NCBI GenBank assembly: GCA_035582835.1
Contig: JAYKAV010003143.1
Location: 125,420-189,419 of the forward strand
DNA: 64,000 nucleotides
Reading direction: 5' to 3'
From: Phoebastria nigripes
Taxonomy: Eukaryota; Chordata; Aves; Procellariiformes; Diomedeidae
Shown here: piece after piece, positions 40,246 through 46,870 of the stretch
Position numbering within the stretch: the stretch's first letter is position 1
Layout: the number at the start of each line of letters is the position of its first letter
Translations under genes and position numbers: made by a program
Notes under the pieces: generated by a model
What the model saw: the letters and a program-made list of their open reading frames with translations, nothing else
Database searches by the model: none
Told to the model about the DNA's origin: nothing

Positions 40246-41373
40246 TCCTGTTTTTTATATGGATCTGTTCAGCTCTAATACTTCTGAGGTGCTATCTTCC
40301 CTTAAAAAACATGGTCACATCGCCTTTCAAGGGAATAAATTCCTGGCCTCAGTGCCTATATAGGAAGAGGTCTTGCTGTTCCTGAAAACATCGGTAATTA
40401 ACTGTTCCTCACCAGTCTCCCTCTGAAAGGTAACAAAGAGATCTGATAAGATGTTTAGCAGCTAAATTGTTGTCCAGATCTTATTGCCAGTCTTCAGACT
40501 GCCTTGCCCTCTTCAGGCTTGGCAGAGGTTACTGCTGCCAGCTGTCAAGCGTGGCTTCTTTGTAGTGACTTAAGAACTTCTGTGCCAAGCCCTTTCCTCT
40601 CCCCCCTGCCCCCCCACCCCCTGAAAAAAAAAAAAGACGTACCAGCGCTGTTCCTGCTAAAGGCTGGAAAAAGCGGTCTCCAGGAGTACTGGTACAAGAA
40701 TGTCCACTCTTCTAAATCTGAAGAAACAAGGTGTTTGTTCTCTTCTAGCTCTCAGAAGCCTGAATGTTCATGTGTGTGATGCCTCAGATTCAGAATGGTA
40801 ACTCTTCTCTGTATTCCGAGTCTGTAGGTTGCGGGCTACTTTCTGACTTGACTTAATTGTGTATTCTCATTACATTATCCAGCTTACTTGTAAAATTAAA
40901 TCCAATANAGGCTAGAGCTGGACTATTAGGGAGTCTAAAAATTACATTTTTATTGTGGTTAGTTCAATGACTATAAATCTTAGATTATTAAATAATAGTA
41001 ATTCAGTAAGAAACATAAAAAACAGGATAATGTTTGCACAGGTTTAAAATGTGTGTATTCTATGTAGATGTCTTTAAAGTGTACTCCTGCTACCTAATCT
41101 TTCATCATCTGGAATTCTTTGGCATCTGAAATAAGACAAAAGCAGCAGTCATCTATAGAGTGCATTGTAAATTCTACTGTTTACCCCAGATTCCCACTTA
41201 TCTGTGCTTGTTCCTTCTCCTTCATGACACTTTCCATATTGAAGTTCTACTGATACTTTGATCTTACAAAAAATTATATAAGAAACTATCTGCTTGTTTT
41301 TTAATTACAGCTCAGCCTGATAACTACACAGAAGAAAAAAGCTGCTTCCCTGAAGGATCTGGAAAATATTTAA
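504..41373 (+). CDS. SCLT1: SCLT1, sodium channel and clathrin linker 1 (5'-partial, 18 exons)
   Basis: Joined exons 504-573, 1700-1755, 2121-2253, 3058-3180, 5275-5340, 7981-8051, 13931-14021, 14194-14285, 15982-16159, 20069-20167, 21920-21991, 22623-22697, 23206-23351, 24249-24441, 25833-26029, 37322-37400, 38486-38581 and 41311-41373 give 1900 nt: one base of a split codon, 632 residues and a TAA stop. Every junction has GT/AG and keeps frame. The product is almost wholly charged, Glu/Lys/Gln-rich coiled coil. It is recognised by close match to human SCLT1 (688 residues), for example TEYDKHL near the start, RNLQEQLQL, ISRLTEELSALQM, and MEHEHAVKEHGYEARLKEME near the end. Known role: distal appendage component of the mother centriole, needed for membrane docking and ciliogenesis; first described as a linker between clathrin and the Nav1.8 channel. 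It faces JADE1 tail to tail, as in human. No frameshift or lost exon is seen in the covered part. Identification is very secure; exon borders are read by eye. Confidence 0.97.
574..1699 (+). other. SCLT1: SCLT1 intron 504-573/1700-1755
   Basis: 1.1 kb of AT-rich intron with GT...AG ends. It has one masked base at 610. I see no repeat family or second gene in it. Confidence 0.8.
1700..1755 (+). CDS. SCLT1: SCLT1 exon 2 of 18
   Basis: Codes for AQMSEMRLKFEQVTKENE plus two bases of an Arg codon finished in the next exon (residues 24-42). It matches human KQVGEMKLQLENVIKENER. The acceptor is ttgtattag and the donor ag|gtaaat. Confidence 0.95.
2121..2253 (+). CDS. SCLT1: SCLT1 exon 3 of 18
   Basis: Residues 42-86, from RLHAELKEALEKQ through PLGTDIPADEG to RNLQEQLQLTNQ. 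The coiled coil is broken by a Pro/Gly-containing stretch (LPFMPLGTDIPADEG), as in human (LGTEVGTDIYADDE). The donor caa|gtgtgtg is poor: no G at the last exon base and a GTGTGT intron start. Confidence 0.95.
2254..3057 (+). other. SCLT1: SCLT1 intron 3
   Basis: 0.8 kb of AT-rich intron. It starts with the weak donor gtgtgtg and ends in aacttag. One masked base lies at 2338. Nothing else is seen. Confidence 0.75.
3058..3180 (+). CDS. SCLT1: SCLT1 exon 4 of 18
   Basis: 41 whole codons, residues 87-127, from EKEQAIELWQTVLQEHDRL to QIHVAERQKQK. It matches human EKTQAVELWQTVSQELDRL. Phase 0 at both ends; donor aaa|gtaatt. Confidence 0.96.
3181..5274 (+). other. SCLT1: SCLT1 intron 4 with T/GT microsatellite
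   Basis: 2.1 kb intron. Its main feature is the compound simple repeat at 4687-4778, listed separately. Masked bases are seen near 4075, 4229 and 4287. No transposon family is recognised. Confidence 0.7.
4687..4778 (+). repeat. Compound simple repeat T(34)-T(23)-(GT)12
   Basis: 34 T (4687-4720), the spacer cctaggtaagg, 23 T (4732-4754), then 12 GT units (4755-4778). A copy of tttcctagg lies at each end (around 4718 and 4787). The T-rich structure could be an old antisense poly(A) tail, but no element body is recognised. Confidence 0.9.
5275..5340 (+). CDS. SCLT1: SCLT1 exon 5 of 18
   Basis: 22 codons, residues 128-149: DQLTGFQQLTRQLHIANEKI then EL. It matches human DQLFDFQQLTKQLHVTNENMEV. 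Acceptor ttttag, consensus donor gtaagt. Confidence 0.96.
6461..6602 (+). repeat. Diverged repeat copy A (CR1-related)
   Basis: Runs from gtattaataagagcag to tgtctgaaaacaatctcaagca. It shares clear blocks in the same order with 7174-7314: gtattaataa.agcanaat, gtgatggtct.aaattaact, and gtctgaaaacaat. It is either a second CR1-like copy or a local duplication. Confidence 0.7.
6690..7900 (+). mobile_element. Ancient CR1-type LINE, 3' part, degraded
   Basis: Blocks in order recall the reverse-transcriptase end of amniote CR1 elements. The stretch tttataaatgttctggaaatg followed by a degraded ttcactactgatgttaaact corresponds to the usual 'FINDLE ... KFADDTKL' region. Then come aatattgcacgtggg, gcagttgtggtcatct, and ctagaaaaggctaggagggtaac, the 'LE(R/K)VQRRAT' region. 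Orientation is the same as SCLT1. Many stops and indels are present; no product is possible. The family is named from memory of consensus sequences; borders are approximate. Confidence 0.6.
7174..7314 (+). repeat. Diverged repeat copy B (CR1-related)
   Basis: Partner of 6461-6602, lying inside the CR1-like region. The shared blocks keep order and strand about 710 bp apart. Confidence 0.7.
7981..8051 (+). CDS. SCLT1: SCLT1 exon 6 of 18
   Basis: Residues 150-173: SNQQFLKTVTEQSVELEQLR then KQL plus a split Arg codon. It is nearly identical to human TNQQFLKTVTEQSVIIEQLRKKLR. Acceptor tattttgcag, donor ag|gtataa. Confidence 0.97.
8052..13930 (+). other. SCLT1: SCLT1 intron 6
   Basis: 5.9 kb of mostly AT-rich intron. 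About 10.95-11.40 kb is clearly more GC-rich than its surroundings (listed separately). A-rich tracts lie at about 10139-10183. Short tandem duplications are seen near 12508-12545 (ttggcattgctagg) and 12830-12850 (aaatattttt). No exon, gene or named transposon is supported. Confidence 0.7.
10960..11400. repeat. GC-rich, unclassified stretch, possibly repeat-derived
   Basis: Contrasts in base composition with the AT-rich intron around it. It contains gggctgtcagtctgcc at about 11223 and a second gggctgtcactct at about 11347. It looks like the remnant of an interspersed element, but I cannot assign a family. No target duplication was found. Confidence 0.3.
13931..14021 (+). CDS. SCLT1: SCLT1 exon 7 of 18
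   Basis: Completes Arg173, then residues 174-203: QAKTDGRTANAKVDEMTRLT followed by EKLQGQLERK. Human has QAKLELRVAVAKVEELTNVTEDLQGQMKKK. Acceptor tttatacag, donor aag|gtattc. Only 172 bp separate it from the next exon. Confidence 0.96.
14194..14285 (+). CDS. SCLT1: SCLT1 exon 8 of 18
   Basis: Residues 204-234: EEDVISAQQRETASDKRFQQ then MQSSIKQLET plus a split Arg codon. It aligns with human EKDVVSAHGREEASDRRLQQLQSSIKQLEIR. Donor ag|gtaaag. Confidence 0.97.
14286..15981 (+). other. SCLT1: SCLT1 intron 8
   Basis: 1.7 kb AT-rich intron with single masked bases at about 14932, 15540 and 15906. No repeat or gene is recognised. Confidence 0.75.
15982..16159 (+). CDS. SCLT1: SCLT1 exon 9 of 18
   Basis: Completes Arg234 and codes residues 235-293, from LRVTVQDAEQLRTERTALEK to CIQLLEEANLQKSQ. 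Human ends in MQLLEEANLQKSQ. Donor cag|gtaagg. Leucine heptads are plain (LRTERTALEKQIRELQ). Confidence 0.97.
16578..16582. repeat. Target site duplication GATGG, left copy
   Basis: The five bases gatgg directly before the TG of the LTR are repeated exactly after its CA end at 17007-17011. A 5-bp duplication is the length usual for ERVL-type elements. Confidence 0.9.
16583..17006 (-). mobile_element. Solo LTR of an avian ERV, reverse orientation (424 bp)
   Basis: Starts TGTTGTGGTTTAACC and ends GAAACCAGGACA, so TG...CA termini, between perfect GATGG duplications. Read on the - strand it has the order of the 31882-32411 element: GGCTGGGATAGAGTTAATTTTC, a TGACGTCA site, TATTAAACTGTCTTTAT (polyadenylation signal ATTAAA), CGATTCTCTCCCCCATCCCACTG, GGTTAAACCACAACA. 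It lacks about 100 bp or more that the other copy has between the GATAACACA block and TGACGTCA. No internal gag/pol/env sequence remains; it is a recombination-derived solo LTR. The family resembles songbird LTRs of the TguLTR5 type, named from memory. Confidence 0.9.
16878..16885. promoter_or_regulatory. CRE palindrome TGACGTCA in LTR
   Basis: A perfect 8-bp CREB/ATF consensus inside the LTR. The same octamer is intact in the sister LTR at 32141-32148, which suggests it belonged to the viral promoter. Whether it is active here cannot be seen. Confidence 0.6.
17007..17011. repeat. Target site duplication GATGG, right copy
   Basis: Exact repeat of 16578-16582, directly after the LTR end. Confidence 0.9.
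20069..20167 (+). CDS. SCLT1: SCLT1 exon 10 of 18
   Basis: 33 codons, residues 294-326: ALFGEKQKEEEIKKMKDEMS then QLAEDTAARIRKA. Human has ALLEEKQKEEDIEKMKETVSRFVQDATIRTKKE. Phase 0 both ends, donor gtaagt. Confidence 0.96.
20168..21919 (+). other. SCLT1: SCLT1 intron 10
   Basis: 1.75 kb intron, AT-rich, with an AT-palindromic stretch (21721-21834) close to the 3' splice site. No gene or named transposon is seen. Confidence 0.75.
21721..21834. repeat. AT-rich (TA)n/(TTA)n low-complexity tract
   Basis: Almost only A and T, made of tata, atta and ttta units with many self-complementary segments. It ends about 85 bp before the exon at 21920. Confidence 0.9.
21920..21991 (+). CDS. SCLT1: SCLT1 exon 11 of 18
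   Basis: 24 codons, residues 327-350: VDSAKKQYNVQISRLTEELS then ALQM. It matches human VANTKKQCNIQISRLTEELSALQM. Acceptor gatcacag, donor atg|gtatgg. Confidence 0.97.
21992..22622 (+). other. SCLT1: SCLT1 intron 11
   Basis: 0.6 kb AT-rich intron; nothing notable. It ends in a T-rich run and AAATAG. Confidence 0.75.
22623..22697 (+). CDS. SCLT1: SCLT1 exon 12 of 18
   Basis: 25 codons, residues 351-375: ECGEKQGQIERAIREKRAVE then EELEK. Human has ECAEKQGQIERVIKEKKAVEEELEK. Donor aag|gtgagg. Confidence 0.97.
22698..23205 (+). other. SCLT1: SCLT1 intron 12
   Basis: 0.5 kb T-rich intron with nothing notable; acceptor ttattcttcag. Confidence 0.75.
23206..23351 (+). CDS. SCLT1: SCLT1 exon 13 of 18
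   Basis: Residues 376-424, from MYREDRGHESDNRKLEQLHQ to NKLKQLEMN (Asn split). Human has IYREGRGNESDYRKLEEMHQ at the start. The Met is internal, not a start. Donor aa|gtaagt. Confidence 0.96.
23352..24248 (+). other. SCLT1: SCLT1 intron 13
   Basis: 0.9 kb intron. At 24145-24240 it carries a fragment that recalls an amniote interspersed repeat and runs up to the splice acceptor (listed separately). Confidence 0.65.
24145..24240 (+). repeat. Possible ancient interspersed repeat fragment
   Basis: The stretch gtacggggtcagaccaaagatctgtccc resembles the 'tactgggtcagaccaaaggtcc' block common in turtle and crocodile interspersed repeats. Recognised from memory; family and borders uncertain. It ends within a few bases of the exon at 24249. 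Confidence 0.35.
24249..24441 (+). CDS. SCLT1: SCLT1 exon 14 of 18
   Basis: Completes Asn424 and codes residues 425-488, including FVSEQRLKLQQENEQLQKEM and LRKLAIEAQQKAKIK. Human has LVSEQRLKLQQENKQLRKET. Donor aag|gtatgc. Confidence 0.97.
24442..25832 (+). other. SCLT1: SCLT1 intron 14
   Basis: 1.4 kb AT-rich intron with an A(18) run near 25775. Nothing else is recognised. It ends tatgttttctag. Confidence 0.75.
25833..26029 (+). CDS. SCLT1: SCLT1 exon 15 of 18
   Basis: Residues 489-554, starting ISTMEHEHAVKEHGYEARLK and including QQKATNRWKEETKNLTETTE. It is close to human ISTMEHEFSIKERGFEVQLR and QQKAANRWKEETKKLTESAE. It ends with two bases of a Lys codon; donor gtaagt. Confidence 0.97.
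31877..31881. repeat. Target site duplication AGACT, left copy
   Basis: Five bases directly before the LTR's TG, repeated exactly at 32412-32416. Confidence 0.88.
31882..32411 (+). mobile_element. Solo LTR of the same avian ERV family, forward (530 bp)
   Basis: Starts TGTACAGAGTTTGGCTGGGATGGAG and ends AATCCACCTCA, between perfect AGACT duplications. Blocks in order: GAGTTAATTTTCTTTAT, TGTTGATAACACAG, the CAAGGCCTTCTCTG region, GGACAGCTGACCCCAACTGACC, TGACGTCATGCTCACCAATAAAACTGG, TTATTAAACTGTCTTTCTC, TTCTCTCCCCC, and a degraded GGTTAAACCACGACA-like end. It shares most of these with the reversed copy at 16583-17006. The GGACAGCTGACC segment is absent from that copy. No internal viral genes are left. 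SCLT1 transcription runs in the same direction, so its promoter or ATTAAA signal could affect SCLT1 RNA. Confidence 0.88.
32141..32148. promoter_or_regulatory. CRE palindrome TGACGTCA in LTR
   Basis: Perfect octamer in the U3-like part of the LTR, 8 bp before CAATAAAACTGG. It is shared with the other LTR copy at 16878-16885. Confidence 0.6.
32412..32416. repeat. Target site duplication AGACT, right copy
   Basis: Exact repeat of 31877-31881, directly after the LTR end. Confidence 0.88.
34505..34858 (-). other. Unrecognised 117-codon ORF inside SCLT1 intron, antisense
   Basis: ATG to TAA on the strand opposite SCLT1. The product starts MAAKHYRSAAKNNVLEMEET, has a basic run GVGRRRRQSW, and ends QMTYAKQRI. 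It is rich in Lys, Arg, Gln, Asn and Thr, with no signal peptide, membrane segment or family motif I know. A consensus donor (gtaagt on the - strand, plus-strand 34466-34471) lies about 33 bases after the stop. A chance ORF of this size is possible in 64 kb; intronic lncRNA exon or lineage-specific gene are alternatives. I do not claim a function. Confidence 0.2.
37322..37400 (+). CDS. SCLT1: SCLT1 exon 16 of 18
   Basis: Completes Lys554 and codes residues 555-580: SELSQQKLRSQELISQLEMA then NEKVTE. Human has SELSRQKLHTQELLSQLEMANEKVAE. Donor gag|gtaaga. Confidence 0.97.
37401..38485 (+). other. SCLT1: SCLT1 intron 16
   Basis: 1.1 kb intron with three masked bases (about 37594, 37668 and 38134). 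Nothing else is recognised. Confidence 0.75.
38486..38581 (+). CDS. SCLT1: SCLT1 exon 17 of 18
   Basis: 32 codons, residues 581-612: DEKLMMEYREYINRLQRRLS then QAEQRAATASQK. Human has NEKLILEHQEKANRLQRRLSQAEERAASASQQ. Donor aag|gtacaa. Confidence 0.96.
38582..41310 (+). other. SCLT1: SCLT1 intron 17
   Basis: 2.7 kb intron. It holds a T(28) run (40215-40242) and a C-rich tract followed by A(12) (about 40591-40633). No gene or named transposon is seen. It ends tttttaattacag. Confidence 0.75.
40215..40242 (+). repeat. Poly(T) run, 28 bases
   Basis: Uninterrupted T tract followed by acctcctg. It could be an antisense poly(A) relic, but no element body is recognised beside it. Confidence 0.85.
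41311..41373 (+). CDS. SCLT1: SCLT1 last coding exon (18 of 18)
   Basis: Codes LSLITTQKKKAASLKDLENI and a TAA stop (residues 613-632). Human ends LSVITVQRRKAASLMNLENI, so length and C-terminus are conserved. The 3' UTR follows. Confidence 0.97.
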   Translation, partial: LSLITTQKKKAASLKDLENI

Positions 41374-41970
41374 ACATATGTACTGTTCATTCACACCGTG
41401 TTGGAGTTAAGAAGATTGCCGGAGAAACTTCATATTGGAGCATTAAAGTCAAATGCATGGCAAGGGTTGTAAAACTTAAACTTTTTCTGTTTTATTCAGG
41501 TAAGAAAGGGGGTGGATGAAGATACTGTATCTGTGTGCATAGTAAAGATTGGAAGAAGACTGCAAAATGATGTAATTAAAGTCCTTTAATATAGCAGATG
41601 AAACAATCTGATTACAGTGCTGTGGCATATTGGTCTTTTTTGGTCTAAGAAACACCAGCTCCAACTATGACAAGACTGTGTACAGGGAATAGATAACATT
41701 ATACTGAAATTCATGAACAGCTTTGCTCACATACAGGTGATGCCTTTAATTTTTCTTTGTAGTGCAGTAACTTGGGAACATTTTGAAGATCTTTTATGAA
41801 TTGTAGTAAGACACTAATTACGTCATGAATGTCAAATAGTTGCTGTTTTTATGGTGTGCGTTATAGCTGCGAAATGCCTCCATTGCCTTCCAGTTTTAAG
41901 CATTCGGTTCAGTTTGTTCTGATGCCCCTGGGAGACAGTTGATAAATAAAATGCTGCTATGGCTATTCAT
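41374..41970 (+). other. SCLT1: SCLT1 3' UTR (probable extent)
   Basis: Sequence from the stop codon to just past the best AATAAA. Variant ATTAAA hexamers at 41442-41447 and about 41574 could give shorter forms. The end is inferred. Confidence 0.45.
41945..41950 (+). terminator. SCLT1: Candidate SCLT1 polyadenylation signal AATAAA
   Basis: Canonical hexamer about 570 nt after the stop. It is followed within 60-80 nt by a T/GT-rich stretch (tttcttcagttgtgctttttcttcc) suited to a downstream element. Confidence 0.5.
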
Positions 41971-44720
41971 ACACCTCGTTTCTAAGGACCGTAATCTTTC
42001 TTCAGTTGTGCTTTTTCTTCCCAATTACTATTTTACTGTTGATCCTGCTATCTTGGTTTGTATGTGTCTGGGAACTTCAGTTCTCTATTACTTCAATTTG
42101 AACAAAGCCCAGCTTTTATGCATTTTGAAAATAGTGTGTTTGAATTCTACAGATGCCAGTATGAGGGAATCCTCTTGCATACATGTTTTTCTTTGATAGT
42201 TGAGAAGCTTCATATATATCATTCTAAGATTAGAGCTGAACTCTGTTTTCTCTTCCAGCATATATTATAAACATTTGATAGGTGTTAACTGATTTTGAAG
42301 TGCTCCCATCTCGGACTTAAGGGACGTAACTTCTTGTCCTTCCTCTTAAATGTGAAGAGTATAATTCTGGTTTATAACTTCTAATTCAGTTGATGGATAA
42401 TGCTTACCCAATGCTTGATGAAAACTGTTGTTTTGGACTAACAAACCCGTAGGTCTGTGGCAGTGGATCTTCACCATATTTGCATTTTAGAGGACAGGCC
42501 GGGGTTGATCACCACACGGAAGTAAGTTTGTGCCACCTCCTGAAAACCTGGCTGTTCAAGTAGAGCCTGCAAGATGGGTGCAACCTCAAGAAAAATTTCT
42601 GCTTACCGCAGAGGAAGTTACTCTTTCCTACAGTTGTACACACTCCTTTACTAGTGCTTTCTCAGTTTGATATATGCCTGTATCCATTGCAATCTCTAAT
42701 TTTACTAAAAGACTCCCAAGATTTTTCAATGCAACATGGATACATTGTCCAGAAGCTCCAAACGTCTGTTGCGGTGAGATTTTCATCAATCAACCGTGTG
42801 TATGATACAGAGGGAGGTAAGTACCAAGCACCTTGTTTTCATTTGCATAATGCACATCTGAGATGATGACAGACCACCTGGATGGAAGATTTTGTGTGAG
42901 CTATTAATCCCGTTCAGTCCTTAAAGAGAGGCTCTAGCTGTGAAGTGAAACCTGGCTGAAAACGGCAGGTAAGTGTAAGTTTTTGAGCAACAGTATTTGC
43001 GTATTTGTTCCTCGAGGCACAGAAGGGCACCTGCTTGGTTCCCTTTTAATTATGGGTATATTCATTTCAACTTGTGGTGTAGCTCTTGTGTAATGTTATT
43101 TGCCAGAATATGAATTGCAATGATGACACAAGTACCTAATAGTAAAGTTAAGGGGCAGCAGAGCAGTTATGGCAGATGACACAGGAAAGAAAAAGATTTC
43201 CCACTTTCATCTGTCTGCCTAATCCTCTGAGCAGCTAAAAATTGACCAAATACATCTGTCTGAACCACAAAAGGGAATGTGGTCAAGTTAAGCTCATCAT
43301 CCTACCACCACCTCCTTTCATTTCCATTTGGCTTCTAGAGGAGGCTGCTGGCACACTGCTCACAAATTGGACTTTCAGAGGAAAGGCACTTGCTGAGGCA
43401 ATTGAAGTTTGAGGCTCGCTCNCTCCCTCATGCTACTAGAGTGTCTCATGGAATTGAGCAGCAGGCTTTTCAACCGTCTCTGTTGTTTTACATTTGTTTC
43501 TATCTATGTACTTCTTGTCACTCTTCCATTGACAAGTTTTTGTTTCCCCTACCTTCCTTTCCCACCCCAACACCAGTTTTTGAGCATTTTAAAGATTCCC
43601 TAGTGCGATATGAATGCTTCCCATGGAGTAAAAATTTGTTCTTGACGGTTTACTTAGGAAAAGTTTCTAGGTGAATAGTCACTTCCATTCAACAGGTGAG
43701 AGAAACTGACTATGAAGGTAGTACAAGTTTCATTTTGGGTCTTCCTAAGAGCCCTATACCTTCTGGCGTAGGCCGGATCTTGAAAGATCTATCGCTGCAT
43801 ACAAGAAACTTTTTCATAGTCTATTTAAGTGGTGAGCAAGCTGCCCTCAGCTCTGACCCAGTCTTACTCGGGTAACCCTGGCAGTGCAGTGCCTTTCAGA
43901 ATGGCTGCTGTCAGCAAGATCTATAAAGCAGCTGCAACAACCTCTTTCAGACTTTTATTCACGCCTTGAAGAGCTTGCACTAGTAACTCTTAGGAGGACC
44001 ATCCTTTAATCTTCGTTCTTTGAAACATGTTTTTGAGGGGTGCTACTCACAGTTGCCCACAATGCGAATGCATGTGATACAAGTACAGCTCTGAGAAAAA
44101 TTATTTAGCCATAGCTGATTTTCAAGATGTATCGGTAGGCATATGCCTTCACAGCCTTGTCCTTTTCTTGCTCTGCTCCAAGTCCGTTCCATGTTTCCGC
44201 ATCTTGAGTTTAGAGGAAGCAAGAGGAAAGGACCTACTGTGCCCTTCACACCTTGTCTCCTAGAGATCCTGCTATAGCAGCAAATGTTCTCTGTCAGCAT
44301 TGCTTGACTATAGGCAGTTCATAGTGTGAATGCACATTCAGCATACTATCTTGAAGAAACCTCATGTTCCTCTTCAGTGGAACATGTACGAAGATTATGG
44401 GTTTTGGAAGGACATCATATATCAACAACTGTAAACTATTTGAGGTAAGCAACATCTTTGAGGATCTCAAGGAAAAAAGCATACGATTTTCTGTTGATGG
44501 GATAGGCACAGCTGTCAGTAACAAGACCCTATACTATTCCTCAAAAAAAAAAAAACCACCACCTTTCTCTTGCAACCGCAGTGTGCATTTTGATAGCTGT
44601 AATAATCCAAATGAAATGCCTGTTTTAACCATGAAAGTGGTTCAGATCATTGCAGTGAAGTGTTTATGTAAAAACCCAAACACAGTAACTGCTGCAAACT
44701 CTAAAACACTGCTGGCAAGG
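41971..44720. other. Convergent intergenic spacer between SCLT1 and JADE1
   Basis: About 2.75 kb between the inferred 3' ends. I see no conserved coding exon, RNA gene or named repeat; one masked base at about 43422. A stray 161-codon + strand ORF at 44364-44849 overlaps the JADE1 3' end and has no recognisable content. Confidence 0.55.
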
Positions 44721-44741
44721 ATACTGCAAAAATGTACAGCA

Positions 44742-44747
44742 TTTATT
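44742..44747 (-). terminator. JADE1: Candidate distal JADE1 polyadenylation signal AATAAA
   Basis: On the - strand the sequence reads TGTATGTGAATAAATGCTGTACATTTTTG: a canonical hexamer flanked by UGUA motifs bound by CFIm, with a GT-rich stretch (cagtgttttagagttt) downstream. A second hexamer lies at 44899-44904 and a more proximal one at 46477-46482. Confidence 0.6.
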
Positions 44748-46129
44748 CACATACAGACAAAAAGGCACAATTCTACTGAATATTTTAACAAAAAATACAG
44801 CTGTCTTCAACTAGGTCTTTATAAATACTTCAAAAAAGGGAGAAAATAAATACAGGATTGGGCCATGTAATATAAAATAGTCATCTCTACATATACTTTT
44901 TATTTCTATCTGTTTCTTCTCTTCATGCACCTTTTTTTAATTAATTTCAGCTGAATGGACACCAAAGCTAGGCACATAGTGAAAAATCTTCTGTACAAGG
45001 TTTTACAAATGTAATGACAGTTTTCTCAAATTTCTGAAATTAAGATTTATACACAACACGTATAACCCTTCATTTAGATTTGCGTGAGCTTATAACCTAA
45101 CAAATGGCATTCCAGGCAACTTTACAGAAGTTCAACTAGCCTACAGTTTGACAGAATACACCAATCATAATCAAAGATCTCTTGGTCAGTCTGCACAAGG
45201 AAAGGTAACGCTTAAAAACAGAAATTCAGCAAATGGTTCTATCCCAGTAAAATACAGGGGTGGGTTTGTATTGTCACTGCTGTACTTACGACACCTCTTC
45301 TGCTGAGCGCTAAGCATGGGAGACAAAACTAACCTACAGAGCTGGTCATACTGCAGTCTTCTTACAGCTTTTTTTTTGGTTTTGGTTCAGCTTAACTTGA
45401 AACATTAGAAAGCTTATTAACCTAAACGTCGGGGAGCAAAACAGATAAGGCATTAATTCTGCACAACGTTAGCATCATTCATAATAGTGCAAATTAACAA
45501 GGTACCTCTTCCAAACTGGTGTGAGGTTAAATGTTTACTTAGAATCAAAATTTAGATTATTCCATCTATGGCTTGACAAACAATTCCCTATATGGTCATG
45601 AGCTCCTTTCTTACAGAAAGTAACAGTGCCTGTCTGGAAAGCATTGCTGTATGTCGAGTAGAACTTACCTGCATTTACCTTTTGTCTGTCTGTTGTTGTT
45701 TGACCAAATAAGTACTTTTCTTTTAACGCATCCCAAGAGTGACTACATAATTTCAGATTCACCAGCGCCCTATTTGACTTTCACCTCTGTAAGTCATGAA
45801 GTTAATCTAACTTCTTGGGACCAGCAATGGTATTTTAAAAGTACACTGTTTTACACAAAATTCCCCTTCCTCAACGTCATCCCAAAAGGTATCAAAAGGT
45901 TAAGACTCTGAGTTTTAAAACAAATGATAGGGATGCATTCTGTTGAAATATTTAAATGATAACTTGCATAGCAAGAGAGGGTGTTAATAAGCCTTTTTTT
46001 TTTTTTTTTAATTGAATCCTCTGGAAGACTCGGTTATGGCAGAGTTCTACTGTGTTTTAAATGTTCCCTGTTCAAGAGGCAAGGGTCTAACATTACAAAG
46101 TGAGTGGATGTGGTAACGGCAGGCTAGGC

Positions 46130-46166
46130 GGGGGGGTGGGGGGGTGGGGGGGGGGAGGGAAAGGGG
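46130..46166 (+). repeat. G-run tract, potential G-quadruplex
   Basis: Runs of 7, 7, 10, 3 and 4 G split by one T, one T, one A and three A. The G-rich strand is the template strand of the JADE1 3' UTR, so the mRNA carries the C-rich complement. Confidence 0.85.
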
Positions 46167-46862
46167 TTCTTTATGCCTGTCTTTCTGTAACACATTGCTG
46201 CTTAAACTTTTTCACCAGTACGTACCTGACTTACATCTCTGCAGAATTCCAAAATTTACAGGCTCTTAACACTCCACTGTTGTATGTGCACTCTACTCGG
46301 TACAAAACAGTATCTTAATGATCTGTTAATATTATTGCTCATAGCTTACTAGTTATTGCCATTTGCAATTATTAAAAAAAAGTACACAATCAGAATATGA
46401 GTTCCCTCTTCCATCAAATCTAGTCCAGAATAGAATGAAATACTTTCTTCATTTGACTGTAAAGAGCTAATCACAATTTATTGCCTTTCCATTTTACTCT
46501 ATTTAAAAATATATATTCATGTCCATTTTAAAGCAACCCTTTAGTGTCATAAGCCTGGCTTTCCCAATACATACCATTAGTGCATATGTGGTGGGATTTG
46601 GGAAATCCTACTGACTAGTGCCTTAGAAATTTTCTTCTTGAATTGTCATCATACTCCCAGAGGCAGGTGACTGACTAAACGGTGACAGGTTATTCCACGG
46701 GGTGCAGTAACCCTTTCTCAGAACTGAGCCATTCCAGAGCGTCCCCTCTGTGCAGTCTGAGCCTTTCCAAGCTGTTGCACTGTAAGGCAGCTGCAGCCCT
46801 GACCTGTCCCTCCCTCCTTCTCCAGTATAACGTCATGGTTAAATCCGGTCATCTCGTAGGTG

Positions 46863-46870
46863 TATTTACA
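46863..46870 (-). promoter_or_regulatory. JADE1: Pumilio response element UGUAAAUA in JADE1 3' UTR
   Basis: The + strand TATTTACA reads TGTAAATA on the JADE1 mRNA strand, an exact UGUANAUA match, about 630 nt after the stop codon. An 8-mer with one free base can occur by chance in 2.7 kb. Confidence 0.35.

Noticed and set aside
44364..44849. 161-codon + strand ORF
   Set aside because: Lies across the antisense of the JADE1 3' end and includes poly(A)-coded lysines; no family resemblance, and it contains the reverse of a good poly(A) signal.
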